Source: Mycobacterium innocens (lineage in GTDB: Bacteria > Actinomycetota > Actinomycetes > Mycobacteriales > Mycobacteriaceae). Taken from it: a DNA stretch of 64,000 nucleotides. The notes under the pieces are model-generated. The model saw only the letters and a list, made by a program, of their open reading frames with translations, made no database searches and was not told the DNA's origin. Of the stretch, positions 7,847-17,406 are shown one piece after another. The first letter of the stretch is position 1. Each line of letters opens with the position of its first letter. A program made the position numbers and the translations under genes. The stretch spans positions 1-64,000 of the forward strand of contig NZ_UPHQ01000276.1 of assembly GCF_900566055.1 (NCBI RefSeq), in the 5' to 3' direction.

Positions 7847-9043
7847 TCAACCCAGAGAAGCCAGCGCGCGCACCAACTGGTCCACTTCGGCCGTCGTCGA
7901 ATAGTGAGCCAGCCCGACGGTCACCGCGCCGCCCACGTCGTTGGCGCCCAGCACGTCCAGCGCGCGGGAGTTGGCATTCGCGATCGCCAGAATGCCGTTG
8001 TCGGCCAGGCGCTGTACCACCCGATCGGCCGGCACGTCTTGAAATGCGAAGCTCAGCACCGGTATCCGCGCTTCCGGGCGGCCGATCAGGATCACCAACG
8101 GCAACGACCGCAACGACACCATCAGGTAGTCGAAGATCCGGTTCAGGTAGGCCGACGCCGAATGCATCGACACCGACAGGCGTTCGCGGCGGGTTCCGCG
8201 AGCCGACTCGTCCAGCGAGGCGAGGTATTCGATGCTGGCGACCACGCCGGCCAGCAGACCGAACTGGTGCCCGCCGATCTCCAGCCGTGCCGGACCGGTG
8301 GCATGCGGATGCGTCGACACCGAGGCGAAGGTGTTCAGCAGCGCCGGCTCACGGAAAACCATCGCCCCGACCGGCGGCCCGCCCCAGCCGACGGCGTTGA
8401 CCGCCACCACGTCGGCCTCGGTTTCCTTGATGTCGATCAGCCGGTACGGGGCGGCAGCAGAATGGTCGACCACCACCAGACCGCCGACGTCGTGGACCAG
8501 CTTGGTCATCGCTCGCAGGTCGGTGACCGCGCCCAGCGTCCCGGATGCGGACGTGACCGCGACCAGCCGGGTCGACTTGCTGATCAGGCTCTCCCACTGC
8601 CACGTCGGCAGCTCACCGGTCTCGATGTCGACCTCGGCCCACTTCACCTTGGCGCCGTAGCGGTGTGCCGCCCGCAGCCACGGCGCGATATTGGCCTCGT
8701 CGTCGAGGCGGCTGACGATGACCTCGTAGCCCAAGCCGGCGCGCGAGGACGACGCCTCGGCCAACGACGACAACAGCACCGCGCGATCGGCGCCCAGCAC
8801 CACGCCACCCGGATCACCGTTGACCAGATCGGCCACCGCGTCACGCGCCGCATCCAGCACGGCGGCGCTGCGTCTCGCCGAGGGGTGCGCACCCGCCGTG
8901 CTGGCGGCAGACCTGCGAAATGCCGTCGACACGGTGGTCGCGACAGAATCGGGAATCAACATGCCGGCCGGCGCGTCGAAGTGCACCCATCCGTCACCCA
9001 GCGACGGGTGCAACCCCCGCACCCGGGCGACGTCATATGGCAT
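7847..9043 (-). CDS. Class V aminotransferase-fold protein lacking the PLP lysine
   Basis: This 398-residue protein matches Rv3778c in length and position and has the class V (cysteine-desulfurase/isopenicillin-epimerase-like) fold: FDAPAGML near the start, [22 protein letters not shown], and the cofactor-aspartate segment [15 protein letters not shown]. At the position where the family has a histidine/tyrosine-lysine pair for the Schiff base, the sequence reads [10 protein letters not shown], with Gly219 in place of lysine. Classical PLP catalysis is therefore doubtful. The start at 9043 is seven bases from a TAGGGT hexamer on the minus strand, a leaderless arrangement. Confidence 0.8.
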   Translation of the reverse strand: MPYDVARVRGLHPSLGDGWVHFDAPAGMLIPDSVATTVSTAFRRSAASTAGAHPSARRSAAVLDAARDAVADLVNGDPGGVVLGADRAVLLSSLAEASSSRAGLGYEVIVSRLDDEANIAPWLRAAHRYGAKVKWAEVDIETGELPTWQWESLISKSTRLVAVTSASGTLGAVTDLRAMTKLVHDVGGLVVVDHSAAAPYRLIDIKETEADVVAVNAVGWGGPPVGAMVFREPALLNTFASVSTHPHATGPARLEIGGHQFGLLAGVVASIEYLASLDESARGTRRERLSVSMHSASAYLNRIFDYLMVSLRSLPLVILIGRPEARIPVLSFAFQDVPADRVVQRLADNGILAIANANSRALDVLGANDVGGAVTVGLAHYSTTAEVDQLVRALASLG

Positions 9044-9162
9044 GCCAGCCACCCTAATGCTCTCGCTATATCTGCAAACTGGTGACGGTCGTGGGTGCCC
9101 CATCGACGTTGTAGCCGTTACGGCTTCCCGAGCCAGGACACCCGGCCAGCCATACTAGTCCA

Positions 9163-11169
9163 GTGAGCTTGTGGTTCGGAACGCTGATCGCATTGGTATT
9201 GCTGATCGCGCCCGGGGCAATCGTCGCACGCGTCGCTCAGCTGAATTGGCCCACCGCCATCGCGGTAGGCCCGCCGCTGACGTACGGCGTCATCGCCGTG
9301 GCGATCCTGCCCTATGGCGCGCTGGGCATCCCGTGGAACGGCTGGACGGCACTGCTGGCCTTGGCCGCCGTGACCGCGGCGGCCACCGGCCTTCAGCTGT
9401 TGCTCGGCCGCTTTCGGGACCGGGACGCCGAGGCGCGGGCGGTCGGTCGCGGTCCGGCGCTGACGATCGCGGCCGGGGTGCTGCTGGGGGTGCTGTTCAT
9501 CGGCTGGGCGGCCTACCGCGGGATCCCGCACTGGCAGTCCATCCCCAGCACCTGGGACGCGGTGTGGCACGCCAACACCGTGCGCTTCATCCTCGACACC
9601 GGCCAGGCGTCGCCCACCCACATGGGCGAGCTCCGCAACGTCGAAACCCACGCGCTGCTGTACTACCCGTCGGTGTTCCACGCGCTGGCCGCGGTGTTCT
9701 GCCAGCTCACCGGCGCCGCAGCCACCACCGGTTACACGCTGAACTCGCTGGCCGCAGCGATCTGGCTGTTTCCGGTGAGCGCGGCGGTGCTGACCTGGCG
9801 GGTGCTGCGCTCACGGTTGGCCGAATGGCCGGCCACCTCGGCCTCCGCGGAGTGGCTGACCGCCGGGGCGGCCGCCACCGCGGCGGCATTGTCGGCGTCG
9901 TTCACCGCGGTGCCGTATGTCGAGTTCGACACCGCCGCGATGCCCAACCTGGCCGCCTACGGGGTCGCGGTACCCACCATGGCGCTGATCACCTCGACGT
10001 TGCGCCACCGCGACCGGATCCCGGTGGCCGTGCTGGCGTTCGTGGGGGTGTTGTCGGTGCATATCAGCGGGGGCGTCGTGGTCGTGCTGTTGGTGTCGGC
10101 CTGGTGGCTCCTCGAGGCGTTGTGGCGTCCGGTCCGCGGCCGGCCGGCCGATCTGCTGACCCTGGCCGGCGTGACGGTGATTTCCGGGCTGATCATGCTG
10201 CCGCAGTTCCTCAGCGTCCAACAGCAGGAAGACGTCATCGCCGGGCACTCGTTTCTCACCTACCTGAGCACCAAGCGAGGCATCTTCGACGCGGTTTTCC
10301 AGCACTCCCGCCACCTCAACGACTTCCCCGTCCAGTACGCCCTGATCGTGCTGGCCGCCATCGGCGGGTTCCTGCTGCTGGTCAAGAAGATCTGGTGGCC
10401 GCTGGCGGTGTGGTTGCTGCTGATCGTGATGAACGTCAACGCCGGCACCCCGCTGCGCGGCCCGATTGAAGTGGTGGCCGGGGGGCTCGGCAAATTCTTC
10501 TACAACGATCCGCGCCGGATAGCGGCAGCCACCACGCTGCTGCTGATGTCGATGGCCGGCGTCGCCTTGTTCACGATCGTCATGCTGGCAGTGGCCGGAG
10601 CGAAACGACTGACCCAGCGCTTCAAGCGCTTCAAGACGCTGCCGCAACCGTTCTGGACCTCGGTGACCGCCGCGCTGCTGATAGGGATATGCCTGGCCAG
10701 TTCCTGGCATTACTTTCCGCGGCACCGCTTCCTGTTCGGCGACAAGTACGACTCGGTGATGATCGACCAACGCGACCTCGACGCCATGGCGTACCTGGCG
10801 ACCCTGCCCGGCGCCCGCGACACCCTGATCGGCAACGCCAACACCGACGGCACCGCGTGGATGTATGCGGTCGCCGACCTGCACCCGCTATGGACCCACT
10901 ACGACTACCCCGTGCAGCAGGGCCCCGGCTACCACCGGTTCATCTTCTGGGCCTACGCGCGCAATGGCGATGCCGATCCGCGGGTACCGGAGTCCATCAA
11001 GGCGCTCAATATCCGCTACATCCTGACCAGCAGCCCGACGGTCAGGGGGTTCCCCGTTCCCGACGGACTAGTCTCTCTGGAGAAATCGCCGTCGTGGAAG
11101 AAAATTTACGACAACGGCGGAGCCCGGATTTACGAGTGGCGCGGGCAGGCCCTGGCGACGCACTCCTAG
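9163..11169 (+). CDS. Multi-pass GT-C-like membrane protein (Rv3779 homologue)
   Basis: A 668-residue integral membrane protein with many hydrophobic spans from the first residues (GTLIALVLLIAPGAI), a large loop after the first spans (ISTWDAVWHANTVRF-type region with acidic residues and HMGELRNVETH), and a soluble C-terminal segment ending in YEWRGQALATHS. The organisation is that of GT-C glycosyltransferases. Rv3779 has been linked in the literature to polyprenyl-phosphomannose supply; its reaction is not settled. GTG 9163 lies six bases after CATACT. It is followed by bpa 15 bases downstream. Confidence 0.75.
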   Translation: MSLWFGTLIALVLLIAPGAIVARVAQLNWPTAIAVGPPLTYGVIAVAILPYGALGIPWNGWTALLALAAVTAAATGLQLLLGRFRDRDAEARAVGRGPALTIAAGVLLGVLFIGWAAYRGIPHWQSIPSTWDAVWHANTVRFILDTGQASPTHMGELRNVETHALLYYPSVFHALAAVFCQLTGAAATTGYTLNSLAAAIWLFPVSAAVLTWRVLRSRLAEWPATSASAEWLTAGAAATAAALSASFTAVPYVEFDTAAMPNLAAYGVAVPTMALITSTLRHRDRIPVAVLAFVGVLSVHISGGVVVVLLVSAWWLLEALWRPVRGRPADLLTLAGVTVISGLIMLPQFLSVQQQEDVIAGHSFLTYLSTKRGIFDAVFQHSRHLNDFPVQYALIVLAAIGGFLLLVKKIWWPLAVWLLLIVMNVNAGTPLRGPIEVVAGGLGKFFYNDPRRIAAATTLLLMSMAGVALFTIVMLAVAGAKRLTQRFKRFKTLPQPFWTSVTAALLIGICLASSWHYFPRHRFLFGDKYDSVMIDQRDLDAMAYLATLPGARDTLIGNANTDGTAWMYAVADLHPLWTHYDYPVQQGPGYHRFIFWAYARNGDADPRVPESIKALNIRYILTSSPTVRGFPVPDGLVSLEKSPSWKKIYDNGGARIYEWRGQALATHS

Positions 11170-11184
11170 TCGACGCGTAAGAGG

Positions 11185-11712
11185 ATGGTGACTGGATTGA
11201 CTACCGGCAACGATGACCAAGATGTCGAGGGCGTCGAGATCATCGGTGACGAACCGCGGTTCATGGCGATAGCCGAAGACGACTCCGACGAGCGTTCGCT
11301 GACCGACCTCGTCGAACAGCCCGCCAAGGTGATGCGAATAGGCACCATGATCAAGCAACTGCTCGAGGAGGTCCGCGCCGCGCCGCTGGACGACGCCAGC
11401 CGCAACCGGCTACGCGATATCCACGCCACCAGCATCCGCGAGCTCGAAGACGGCCTGGCGCCGGAGCTGCGCGAGGAACTCGACCGGCTGACGCTGCCGT
11501 TCAGCGAGGACGCCGCGCCTTCGGACGCCGAATTGCGGATCGCGCAGGCACAGTTGGTCGGCTGGCTGGAAGGTCTGTTCCACGGCATCCAGACCGCGCT
11601 GTTCGCCCAGCAGATGGCCGCCCGCGCGCAGCTGGAGCAGATGCGCCAGGGCGCACTGCCCCCGGGCGTCGGCAAACCGGGTCACGGCCACGGCCACGGA
11701 CAGTACCTGTAG
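11185..11712 (+). CDS. bpa: Bacterial proteasome activator Bpa/PafE
   Basis: A 175-residue protein closely resembling M. tuberculosis Rv3780 (Bpa, PafE): the helical core SLTDLVEQPAKVMRIG, DIHATSIRELEDGLAPEL, QAQLVGWLEGLFHGIQ, and the C-terminal GQYL motif that docks into the 20S proteasome. Bpa forms a dodecameric ATP-independent ring that opens the proteasome gate for unfolded proteins. A His-Gly-rich linker precedes GQYL. The ATG follows AGAGG closely, so GTG 11188 is also possible. It sits between a membrane protein and the galactan-export ATPase, a conserved but functionally unexplained position. Confidence 0.93.
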   Translation: MVTGLTTGNDDQDVEGVEIIGDEPRFMAIAEDDSDERSLTDLVEQPAKVMRIGTMIKQLLEEVRAAPLDDASRNRLRDIHATSIRELEDGLAPELREELDRLTLPFSEDAAPSDAELRIAQAQLVGWLEGLFHGIQTALFAQQMAARAQLEQMRQGALPPGVGKPGHGHGHGQYL

Positions 11713-11715
11713 ACC

Positions 11716-12558
11716 GTGTCCAAGGGTCCGCACATCGAGACGCGCGAAGCGTGGGTGGAGTTTCCCATCTTCGACGCCAAATCGCGTTCCCTGAAGAAGG
11801 CCTTCCTGGGCAAGGCCGGCGGTGCGATCGGCCGCAACAGCTCCAACGTCGTCGTCATCGAGGCGTTGCGGGACATCACCATGTCGCTCGAACTCGGCGA
11901 TCGGGTCGGACTCGTCGGCCACAACGGAGCCGGGAAATCGACTCTGCTGCGCCTACTTTCAGGCATTTACGAGCCGACGCGCGGCTGGGCCAAGGTCACC
12001 GGCCGGGTGGCGCCGGTCTTCGATCTGGGCATCGGCATGGACCCGGAGATCTCCGGCTACGAAAACATCATCATCCGCGGCTTGTTCCTGGGTCAAACCC
12101 GAAAGCAGATGCAGGCCAAGGTGGACGAGATCGCCGAGTTCACCGAGTTGGGCGAGTATCTGTCGATGCCGCTGCGCACCTATTCCACCGGTATGCGGGT
12201 GCGGCTGGCGATGGGTGTGGTGACCAGCATCGACCCGGAGATCCTGTTGCTGGACGAAGGCATCGGCGCGGTGGACGCCGAATTCCTCAAGAAAGCCCAG
12301 TCGCGGTTGCAGAGCCTGGTCGACCGTTCCGGAATCCTGGTGTTCGCAAGCCATTCCAACGAATTTCTGGCCCGCCTGTGCAAGACCGCGATGTGGATCG
12401 ACCACGGCGTCATCAAGCTGACCGGCGGTATCGAAGACGTGGTGCGCGCCTACGAGGGTGCGGACGCGGCCCGGCACGTGCACGACGTGCTGGCCGAGAC
12501 GGCGAACACCGGCATGGCGCAACAGCCGCTGGCGCAACAAGTGTCCGGGGATGAGTGA
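11716..12558 (+). CDS. rfbE: Wzt-type ABC transporter ATPase of galactan export
   Basis: A 280-residue ATP-binding subunit matching Rv3781. Motifs are Walker A GHNGAGKST, ABC signature YSTGMRVRL, Walker B EILLLDEG with IGAVD following, and a switch histidine in VFASHSNEF. The sequence is of the polysaccharide-exporter (Wzt/TagH) class, with the characteristic GIGMDPEISGYENI segment. With the permease at 13462 it is proposed to flip the lipid-linked galactan across the plasma membrane. It starts at GTG 11716 three bases after bpa and overlaps glfT1 by eight bases. Confidence 0.9.
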   Translation: MSKGPHIETREAWVEFPIFDAKSRSLKKAFLGKAGGAIGRNSSNVVVIEALRDITMSLELGDRVGLVGHNGAGKSTLLRLLSGIYEPTRGWAKVTGRVAPVFDLGIGMDPEISGYENIIIRGLFLGQTRKQMQAKVDEIAEFTELGEYLSMPLRTYSTGMRVRLAMGVVTSIDPEILLLDEGIGAVDAEFLKKAQSRLQSLVDRSGILVFASHSNEFLARLCKTAMWIDHGVIKLTGGIEDVVRAYEGADAARHVHDVLAETANTGMAQQPLAQQVSGDE

Positions 12559-13462
12559 GTTCATCGCTGCCGTCGTGGTCACCCACCGGCGCCTCGACGA
12601 ACTCGCCACGTCGCTGGATGTGCTGAGCACCCAGACCCGGGCGCCGGATCACCTGATCGTCGTCGACAATGACGCCGACGAACGGGTCCGCGATTTGGTT
12701 GCGGCCCAACCGATCCCCACCACTTACCTGGGTTCGCGCCGAAACCTGGGCGGCGCAGGCGGTTTCGCTCTCGGCATGTTGCACGCGCTGGCGCTGGGCG
12801 CCGATTGGGTGTGGTTGGCCGACGACGACGGACACGCCCAGGACACCGGCGTGCTCGCGACGCTACTGGCCTGCGCCGAGAAATACGGCTTGGCCGAGGT
12901 GTCGCCGATGGTGTGCAATTCCGATGATCCGCAGCGGCTGGCGTTTCCGCTGCGGCGCGGTCTGGTATGGCGCAGCCACACCAGCGAATTACGCACCGAA
13001 CAGGGGCAGGAGCTGCTGCCCGGGATCGCGTCGCTGTTCAACGGGGCACTGTTTCGGGCCGCCACCGTGGAGGCGATCGGTGTGCCGGACCTACGGCTGT
13101 TCATCCGCGGCGACGAGGTGGAGATGCACCGCCGGCTGGTTCGGTCCGGCCTGCCGTTCGGCACCTGCCTGGACGCGGTGTACCTGCACCCGTGCGGATC
13201 CGACGAGTTCAAACCGATCCTGGGCGGCCGCATGCACACCCAATACCCCGACGACCCCGGCAAGCGGTTCTTCACCTACCGCAACCGCGGCTACGTGTTG
13301 TCGCAGCCGGGTCTGCGTAAGCTCCTGCCACAGGAGTGGCTGCGGTTCGGCTGGTTCTTCCTGGTGACCCGCCGCGACCCCAAAGGCCTGGTGGAATGGA
13401 TTGGGTTGCGCCGCTTGGGACGTCGCGAGAGGTTCGGGCGGCCTGATCTGGGAGGGTCGTGA
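12551..13462 (+). CDS. glfT1: Galactofuranosyltransferase GlfT1
   Basis: A 303-residue family 2 glycosyltransferase equal in position to Rv3782. It has the N-terminal AAVVVTHRRLDELATSL nucleotide-binding strand, VVDNDA, GGAGGFALGM, the metal-binding WLADDDGH motif, and an acceptor-side FIRGDEVEMHRR. GlfT1 adds the first galactofuranose residues to the rhamnosyl linker on decaprenyl-PP-GlcNAc-Rha, using UDP-Galf made by Glf. ATG 12551 overlaps the end of the ATPase gene, and its stop overlaps the permease start by one base, showing tight coupling of priming and export. Confidence 0.92.
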   Translation: MSEFIAAVVVTHRRLDELATSLDVLSTQTRAPDHLIVVDNDADERVRDLVAAQPIPTTYLGSRRNLGGAGGFALGMLHALALGADWVWLADDDGHAQDTGVLATLLACAEKYGLAEVSPMVCNSDDPQRLAFPLRRGLVWRSHTSELRTEQGQELLPGIASLFNGALFRAATVEAIGVPDLRLFIRGDEVEMHRRLVRSGLPFGTCLDAVYLHPCGSDEFKPILGGRMHTQYPDDPGKRFFTYRNRGYVLSQPGLRKLLPQEWLRFGWFFLVTRRDPKGLVEWIGLRRLGRRERFGRPDLGGS

Positions 13463-14304
13463 TGACGTTCATCGACGCTCAAGCTAGTTTCAAAGCGCAC
13501 TCGCGCACACTTGCCCGCGCCCGGGCCGATCTGATCGACGGGTTCCGCCGTCACGAGCTATGGCTGCACCTGGGCTGGCAGGACATCAAGCAGCGTTACC
13601 GGCGCTCGGTGCTGGGCCCGCTTTGGATCACCATCGCCACCGGAACCACCGCGGTGGCGATGGGCGGGTTGTACTCCAAGCTGTTTCACCTCGAGTTGTC
13701 GGAACATCTGCCCTACGTCACGCTCGGGCTGATCATCTGGAACCTGATCAACGCCGCCATCTTGGACGGCGCCGACGTCTTCGTCTCCAACGAGGGTCTG
13801 ATCAAACAATTGCCGACGCCGTTGAGCGTGCACGTCTATCGGCTGGTGTGGCGGCAGCTGATCTTGTTCGCCCACAACATCGTGATCTATCTGGTGGTGG
13901 CGATCATCTTCCCCAAGCCGTGGTCGTGGGCGGATCTGTCGGTGATTCCCGCATTGGGACTGATCGTGCTCAATTGCGTATGGGTGTCACTGTGTTTCGG
14001 CATCCTGGCCACCCGCTACCGCGACATCGGCCCGCTGCTGTTCTCGGTAGTGCAACTGCTGTTCTTCATGACCCCGATCATCTGGAACGACGACACGCTG
14101 CGCCAGCAGGGCGCCGGACGGTGGTCGCGCATCGTCGAACTCAACCCGCTGCTGCACTACCTCGACATCGTGCGTGCCCCGCTGCTCGGCGCGCACCAGG
14201 AGCTGCGGCACTGGATGGTGGTGGTGATCCTGACTGCCGTCGGTTGGGCGCTGGCGGCGATTGCCATGCGGCAGTATCGCGCGCGGGTGCCCTATTGGGT
14301 TTGA
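13462..14304 (+). CDS. rfbD: Wzm-type ABC-2 permease of galactan export
   Basis: A 280-residue ABC-2 family permease, the partner of the ATPase at 11716 and homologue of Rv3783. It carries the cytoplasmic amphipathic start (FRRHELWLHLGWQDIKQRYRRS, typical of Wzm proteins), the LGPLWITI motif, about six membrane spans, and a C-terminal RYRARVPYWV tail. It forms the channel for lipid-linked galactan. ATG 13462 shares one base with the glfT1 stop; GTG 13459 just before it is an alternative start. In M. tuberculosis Rv3784 and Rv3785 follow; here they are absent. Confidence 0.9.
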   Translation: MTFIDAQASFKAHSRTLARARADLIDGFRRHELWLHLGWQDIKQRYRRSVLGPLWITIATGTTAVAMGGLYSKLFHLELSEHLPYVTLGLIIWNLINAAILDGADVFVSNEGLIKQLPTPLSVHVYRLVWRQLILFAHNIVIYLVVAIIFPKPWSWADLSVIPALGLIVLNCVWVSLCFGILATRYRDIGPLLFSVVQLLFFMTPIIWNDDTLRQQGAGRWSRIVELNPLLHYLDIVRAPLLGAHQELRHWMVVVILTAVGWALAAIAMRQYRARVPYWV

Positions 14305-14453
14305 CAGCCACGGTGGCGACGTCGCGTCATCCCGTTGAAGGCCGCCAGCTCGTCGTCGCGACACTGCAGCCACGTCGCGCTTGAGGCTGTCGCGATTCGG
14401 CGACTATTTGTTCAAGGGCCTCGACGGCGGTCACGACATGTCATGATGCGGCG

Positions 14454-16523
14454 GTGAGCTCCTCGCTGCGGGCCCGGACCTCGACCCGGCCCGGGCAACC
14501 GGCGCCCGAACGGGCAACAGGGCGCGGTGCCCGGGCCGTCATCGCCCGATTGGTGCTGGGCAGCTCGGCGATACTGTTCATCGAGCTCGTCCTGATCCGC
14601 TGGCTCGGGTCGAACGTGCTGCATCTGTCGTACTTCACCAACTTCGTGTTGCTCGGCTCGTTCCTGGGCATCGGCATGGGTTTCTTGATCTCCCGGAAAT
14701 CCTGGTCGATCCTGCCGCTGTCCAGCGTGTTGCTGATGCTGCTGGTGCTCGCCGTGCAGCTGTTTCCGATCAGATTGAACCGCAGCGGCAGCGACATCAT
14801 CTACTTCACGTCGGCCAGCCCCAGCGGCCTGCCGGCCTGGATCGTGCTGCCGGCGGTCTTCGTCGTCGTAGCGGCGCTGATGGCCGGACCGGGCGAGGTG
14901 GTCGGTCGCTGCTTCGGGCAACTCGATGCGCTCACCTGCTACCGCTGGGACTTGATCGGCTCGCTGCTCGGCATCGGCCTGTTCACGCTGCTGTCATTCC
15001 TGCGGGCGCCGTCGGTGGTGTGGGGGATGATCGCCGCCGTCATGCTGGTGGCGCTGAACCAGCGCGGATTCAAAGTGGTTACCGCGATCTCGGGTGCCGG
15101 GCTGATCCTGGTCCTGCTGGCGGAGTCGATCACGGCCGGCGTCTCCTGGTCGCCGTACTACAAGGTGCAGACCTGGGGGCACCGGTCGTGGGACGGCGCG
15201 ACGCTGGTGGCGATCTCGGTCAACGGCATCCCGCACCAGGTGATGGCGCCCGCAGACTGGATTCTCGCCCAGTCCGCTCCGACATACCAGCAGTACCGGG
15301 TGCCCTATGAGCGGACGAACTCGCTGCGCCTGGATAACGTGCTCGTCGTCGGGGCGGGGTCGGGGTCCGATGTCGCCATTGCCTTGTCCAAGGGGGCCAA
15401 GCACGTCGACGCGGTGGACATCGACCCGCGGCTCGTGCAGATCGGCGTCAGGCGCAACCCCGACCGGGCTTACGCGGACCCGCGCGTCACCGTGCACATC
15501 AACGACGGCCGGGCCTTCCTGCAATCGACCGACGCCACCTACGACCTGATCCTGTTCGCGCTGCCGGACTCGCTGGCTCTGGTCAACGGCGCCTCGCAGA
15601 TTCGCCTGGAATCGTTCCTGTTCACCGATCGCGCGCTACGGACGGCCTACGAGCACCTCAAGCCGAGCGGTGTCTTCGCGATGTACAACGCCTATCGCCA
15701 GCCCTGGCTCATCGACCGGCTGGCCGAGACGGCGGCCGCCGCCTTCGGACATCGGCCGTGCGTCGACCAGACGGCCAGTCGCCGTGCGGTGATCACCGTC
15801 GCGGTCGATCCGGCCAATCAGAAGTGCGCCGCGCCGTACGCACCGCCGAGCGAGGTGGTCTCACCCGCCACCGACGACCGTCCGTTCCTCTACTACAAGG
15901 GCGGCGCGATCCCGGCCATGTATCTGTGGGCACTGGCCGGAATCATGCTGATCACGCTGCTCACAGTCCGGCTGCTGGGCGGGTCGTTTCGATCGATGCG
16001 GTCCTACTTCGACCTCTTCTTCATGGGCGCCGCGTTCCTGCTGCTGGAGACCAAGAACATCGCTACCTTCGCGCTGCTGTTCGGCACCACCTGGCTGGTG
16101 AACGCGCTGGTCTTCGGTGGGGTGCTGGTGATCGTCCTGGCGGCCGTCGAGACCACCCGGAAATTCCGCACTCCACCGCTTCCGGTGGTGTGGGGGACCA
16201 TCGTCGCGTCCCTTGTAATGGCGTACGTGATCGACCCGGCCTGGTTGCTGAGTTGGCCGTTCTGGCCGCGACTGCTGCTGGCCTGCGTGGTCGGGTTCCT
16301 GCCGATTTACCTGGCCAACATCGCCTTTGCCAAACGCTTCGCCGCCACCGAGCACGCACAGTCGGCGTTCGCCATCAATCTGCTGGGTTCCATTCTCGGG
16401 GGCTGCCTCGAATATGGCGCCCTGGTCACCGGCTACCGCAATCTGTTGATCGTCGTCGGGGTACTCTACCTGCTCGCGTTCGTGCTGACCCCGAAACGGG
16501 ACGGGGCGCTGGTCACCGTCTGA
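14454..16523 (+). CDS. Polytopic membrane protein with spermidine-synthase-like domain
   Basis: A 689-residue protein with three parts: about seven membrane spans (residues about 28-230), a class I S-adenosylmethionine-binding domain of the spermidine-synthase type (VLVVGAGSGSDVAIAL, AVDIDPRLVQIG, INDGRAFL, YDLILFALPDS), and about seven C-terminal spans. This resembles membrane-fused spermidine-synthase-like proteins widespread in bacteria. Whether it makes a polyamine or methylates something is unknown; the domain lacks the usual DG-Q-D-E/YHE substrate loop. GTG 14454 is the start. It sits where Rv3784-Rv3787c lie in M. tuberculosis, directly behind the galactan exporter. Confidence 0.7.
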   Translation: MSSSLRARTSTRPGQPAPERATGRGARAVIARLVLGSSAILFIELVLIRWLGSNVLHLSYFTNFVLLGSFLGIGMGFLISRKSWSILPLSSVLLMLLVLAVQLFPIRLNRSGSDIIYFTSASPSGLPAWIVLPAVFVVVAALMAGPGEVVGRCFGQLDALTCYRWDLIGSLLGIGLFTLLSFLRAPSVVWGMIAAVMLVALNQRGFKVVTAISGAGLILVLLAESITAGVSWSPYYKVQTWGHRSWDGATLVAISVNGIPHQVMAPADWILAQSAPTYQQYRVPYERTNSLRLDNVLVVGAGSGSDVAIALSKGAKHVDAVDIDPRLVQIGVRRNPDRAYADPRVTVHINDGRAFLQSTDATYDLILFALPDSLALVNGASQIRLESFLFTDRALRTAYEHLKPSGVFAMYNAYRQPWLIDRLAETAAAAFGHRPCVDQTASRRAVITVAVDPANQKCAAPYAPPSEVVSPATDDRPFLYYKGGAIPAMYLWALAGIMLITLLTVRLLGGSFRSMRSYFDLFFMGAAFLLLETKNIATFALLFGTTWLVNALVFGGVLVIVLAAVETTRKFRTPPLPVVWGTIVASLVMAYVIDPAWLLSWPFWPRLLLACVVGFLPIYLANIAFAKRFAATEHAQSAFAINLLGSILGGCLEYGALVTGYRNLLIVVGVLYLLAFVLTPKRDGALVTV

Positions 16524-17053
16524 CCACGGCCGCCTTGCACCGCATCCGCGTTGAGATGCATTGCGCCAGAAGCGATGCCGACGCCGGTGGTGGCGACGCA
16601 GTACCGCACGACGGGGTGCCCCGAGTGAACCCGGATTCGGCTGACAATTCCCAATTTTCAGCGCGGGCATTCGATTAAAGTCCTCGGGCGCGATACCGCC
16701 CAGCTGCCCGCCGGCCACGAGCCGGTCGCCCGATCGTCAACCGGAGCAGAACTGAGTCATCAAGGGCGACAACGGTTCCCGACCCGATCACGATACCGGG
16801 TCCGCCGGATCGGTAGCGGAGTCGACACTGGTGCCCCGGGTGCCGGCCCAAATCCGCGTAGCAGTTTTCCGTTCGAATTCGAATCGCTCTACCAGGTATC
16901 ACGCGACGACCGATATGGGCAGCGGTTTGTCGGACGCGGCCGGCAAAACTCGACGCCGTGCCCCTTGAAGGAGCAGGATGCCTTCGTGAGCGACGCCTCG
17001 GTGATCGGTTGCGTCGGGACGTTGATCGTGGCGACCAGGGGCGCAGACGGGTC
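16524..17053. other. Intergenic stretch, likely decayed
   Basis: About 530 bases lack a supportable gene. A perfect 12-base palindrome TTCGAATTCGAA occurs at 16872-16883. From about 16976 a short frame reads DAFVSDASVIGCVGTLIVATRGADGSG and stops, resembling the start of the NfeD-like membrane protein that precedes flotillin genes. This fits an internal deletion joining it to the flotillin relic that follows. Confidence 0.4.
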
Positions 17054-17365
17054 CGGATCCTGGCCGTCGCCGACGCGGAGAAAATGAAGATTCAGGCCGA
17101 AGCGGCGGCGTCGCACAACCGGGTGGCGCTGGACCGGATGCTCATCGACCAGCTGCCGGTCATCGTGGAGAAGGCCGCCCGAGGCCTGGCCGGGGCGAAT
17201 CTGACCGTGCTCAACGGCGCCGAAGGGCTCAGCCAGGTGGCCGCCGGGCTGGTTTCGCAAGGTGTGGCCATCTTCGACGCGCTGCGCGGCGGAACGCTGG
17301 ACTACGACGAGGACTCGGACAACGTGGTGTCGCCGCTCACCAGCGGCGCCAAAGAGGGTGCGTAA
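17054..17365 (+). pseudogene. C-terminal remnant of a flotillin/SPFH-family protein
   Basis: The frame ending at 17365 encodes about 100 residues: AVADAEKMKIQAEAAASHN, ALDRMLIDQLPVIVEKAARGLAGAN, LTVLNGAEGLSQVAAGLVSQG. This is the pattern of the coiled-coil and C-terminal region of mycobacterial flotillin-like proteins, which normally exceed 400 residues with an N-terminal SPFH domain. No SPFH domain is found upstream in any frame. I infer a deletion relic. A GC hairpin follows the stop, perhaps the original terminator. Confidence 0.5.
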
Positions 17366-17387
17366 CCACGTGATCGGCACGCCGCTC

Positions 17388-17406
17388 CGGGCGGCAGGGC
17401 CGCCCG
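17388..17406 (+). terminator. Terminator-like hairpin after flotillin relic
   Basis: Eight-base perfect arms CGGGCGGC and GCCGCCCG with a 3-base loop lie 22 bases after the relic stop. A second hairpin AAGCGG/CCGCTT with a 6-base loop follows at 17425-17442. No U-tract is present. Confidence 0.45.

Noticed and set aside
11716-14304. O-antigen export genes (as the old names rfbE/rfbD imply)
   Set aside because: Mycobacteria have no LPS O-antigen; the neighbours glfT1 and the conserved order indicate export of the galactan precursor.
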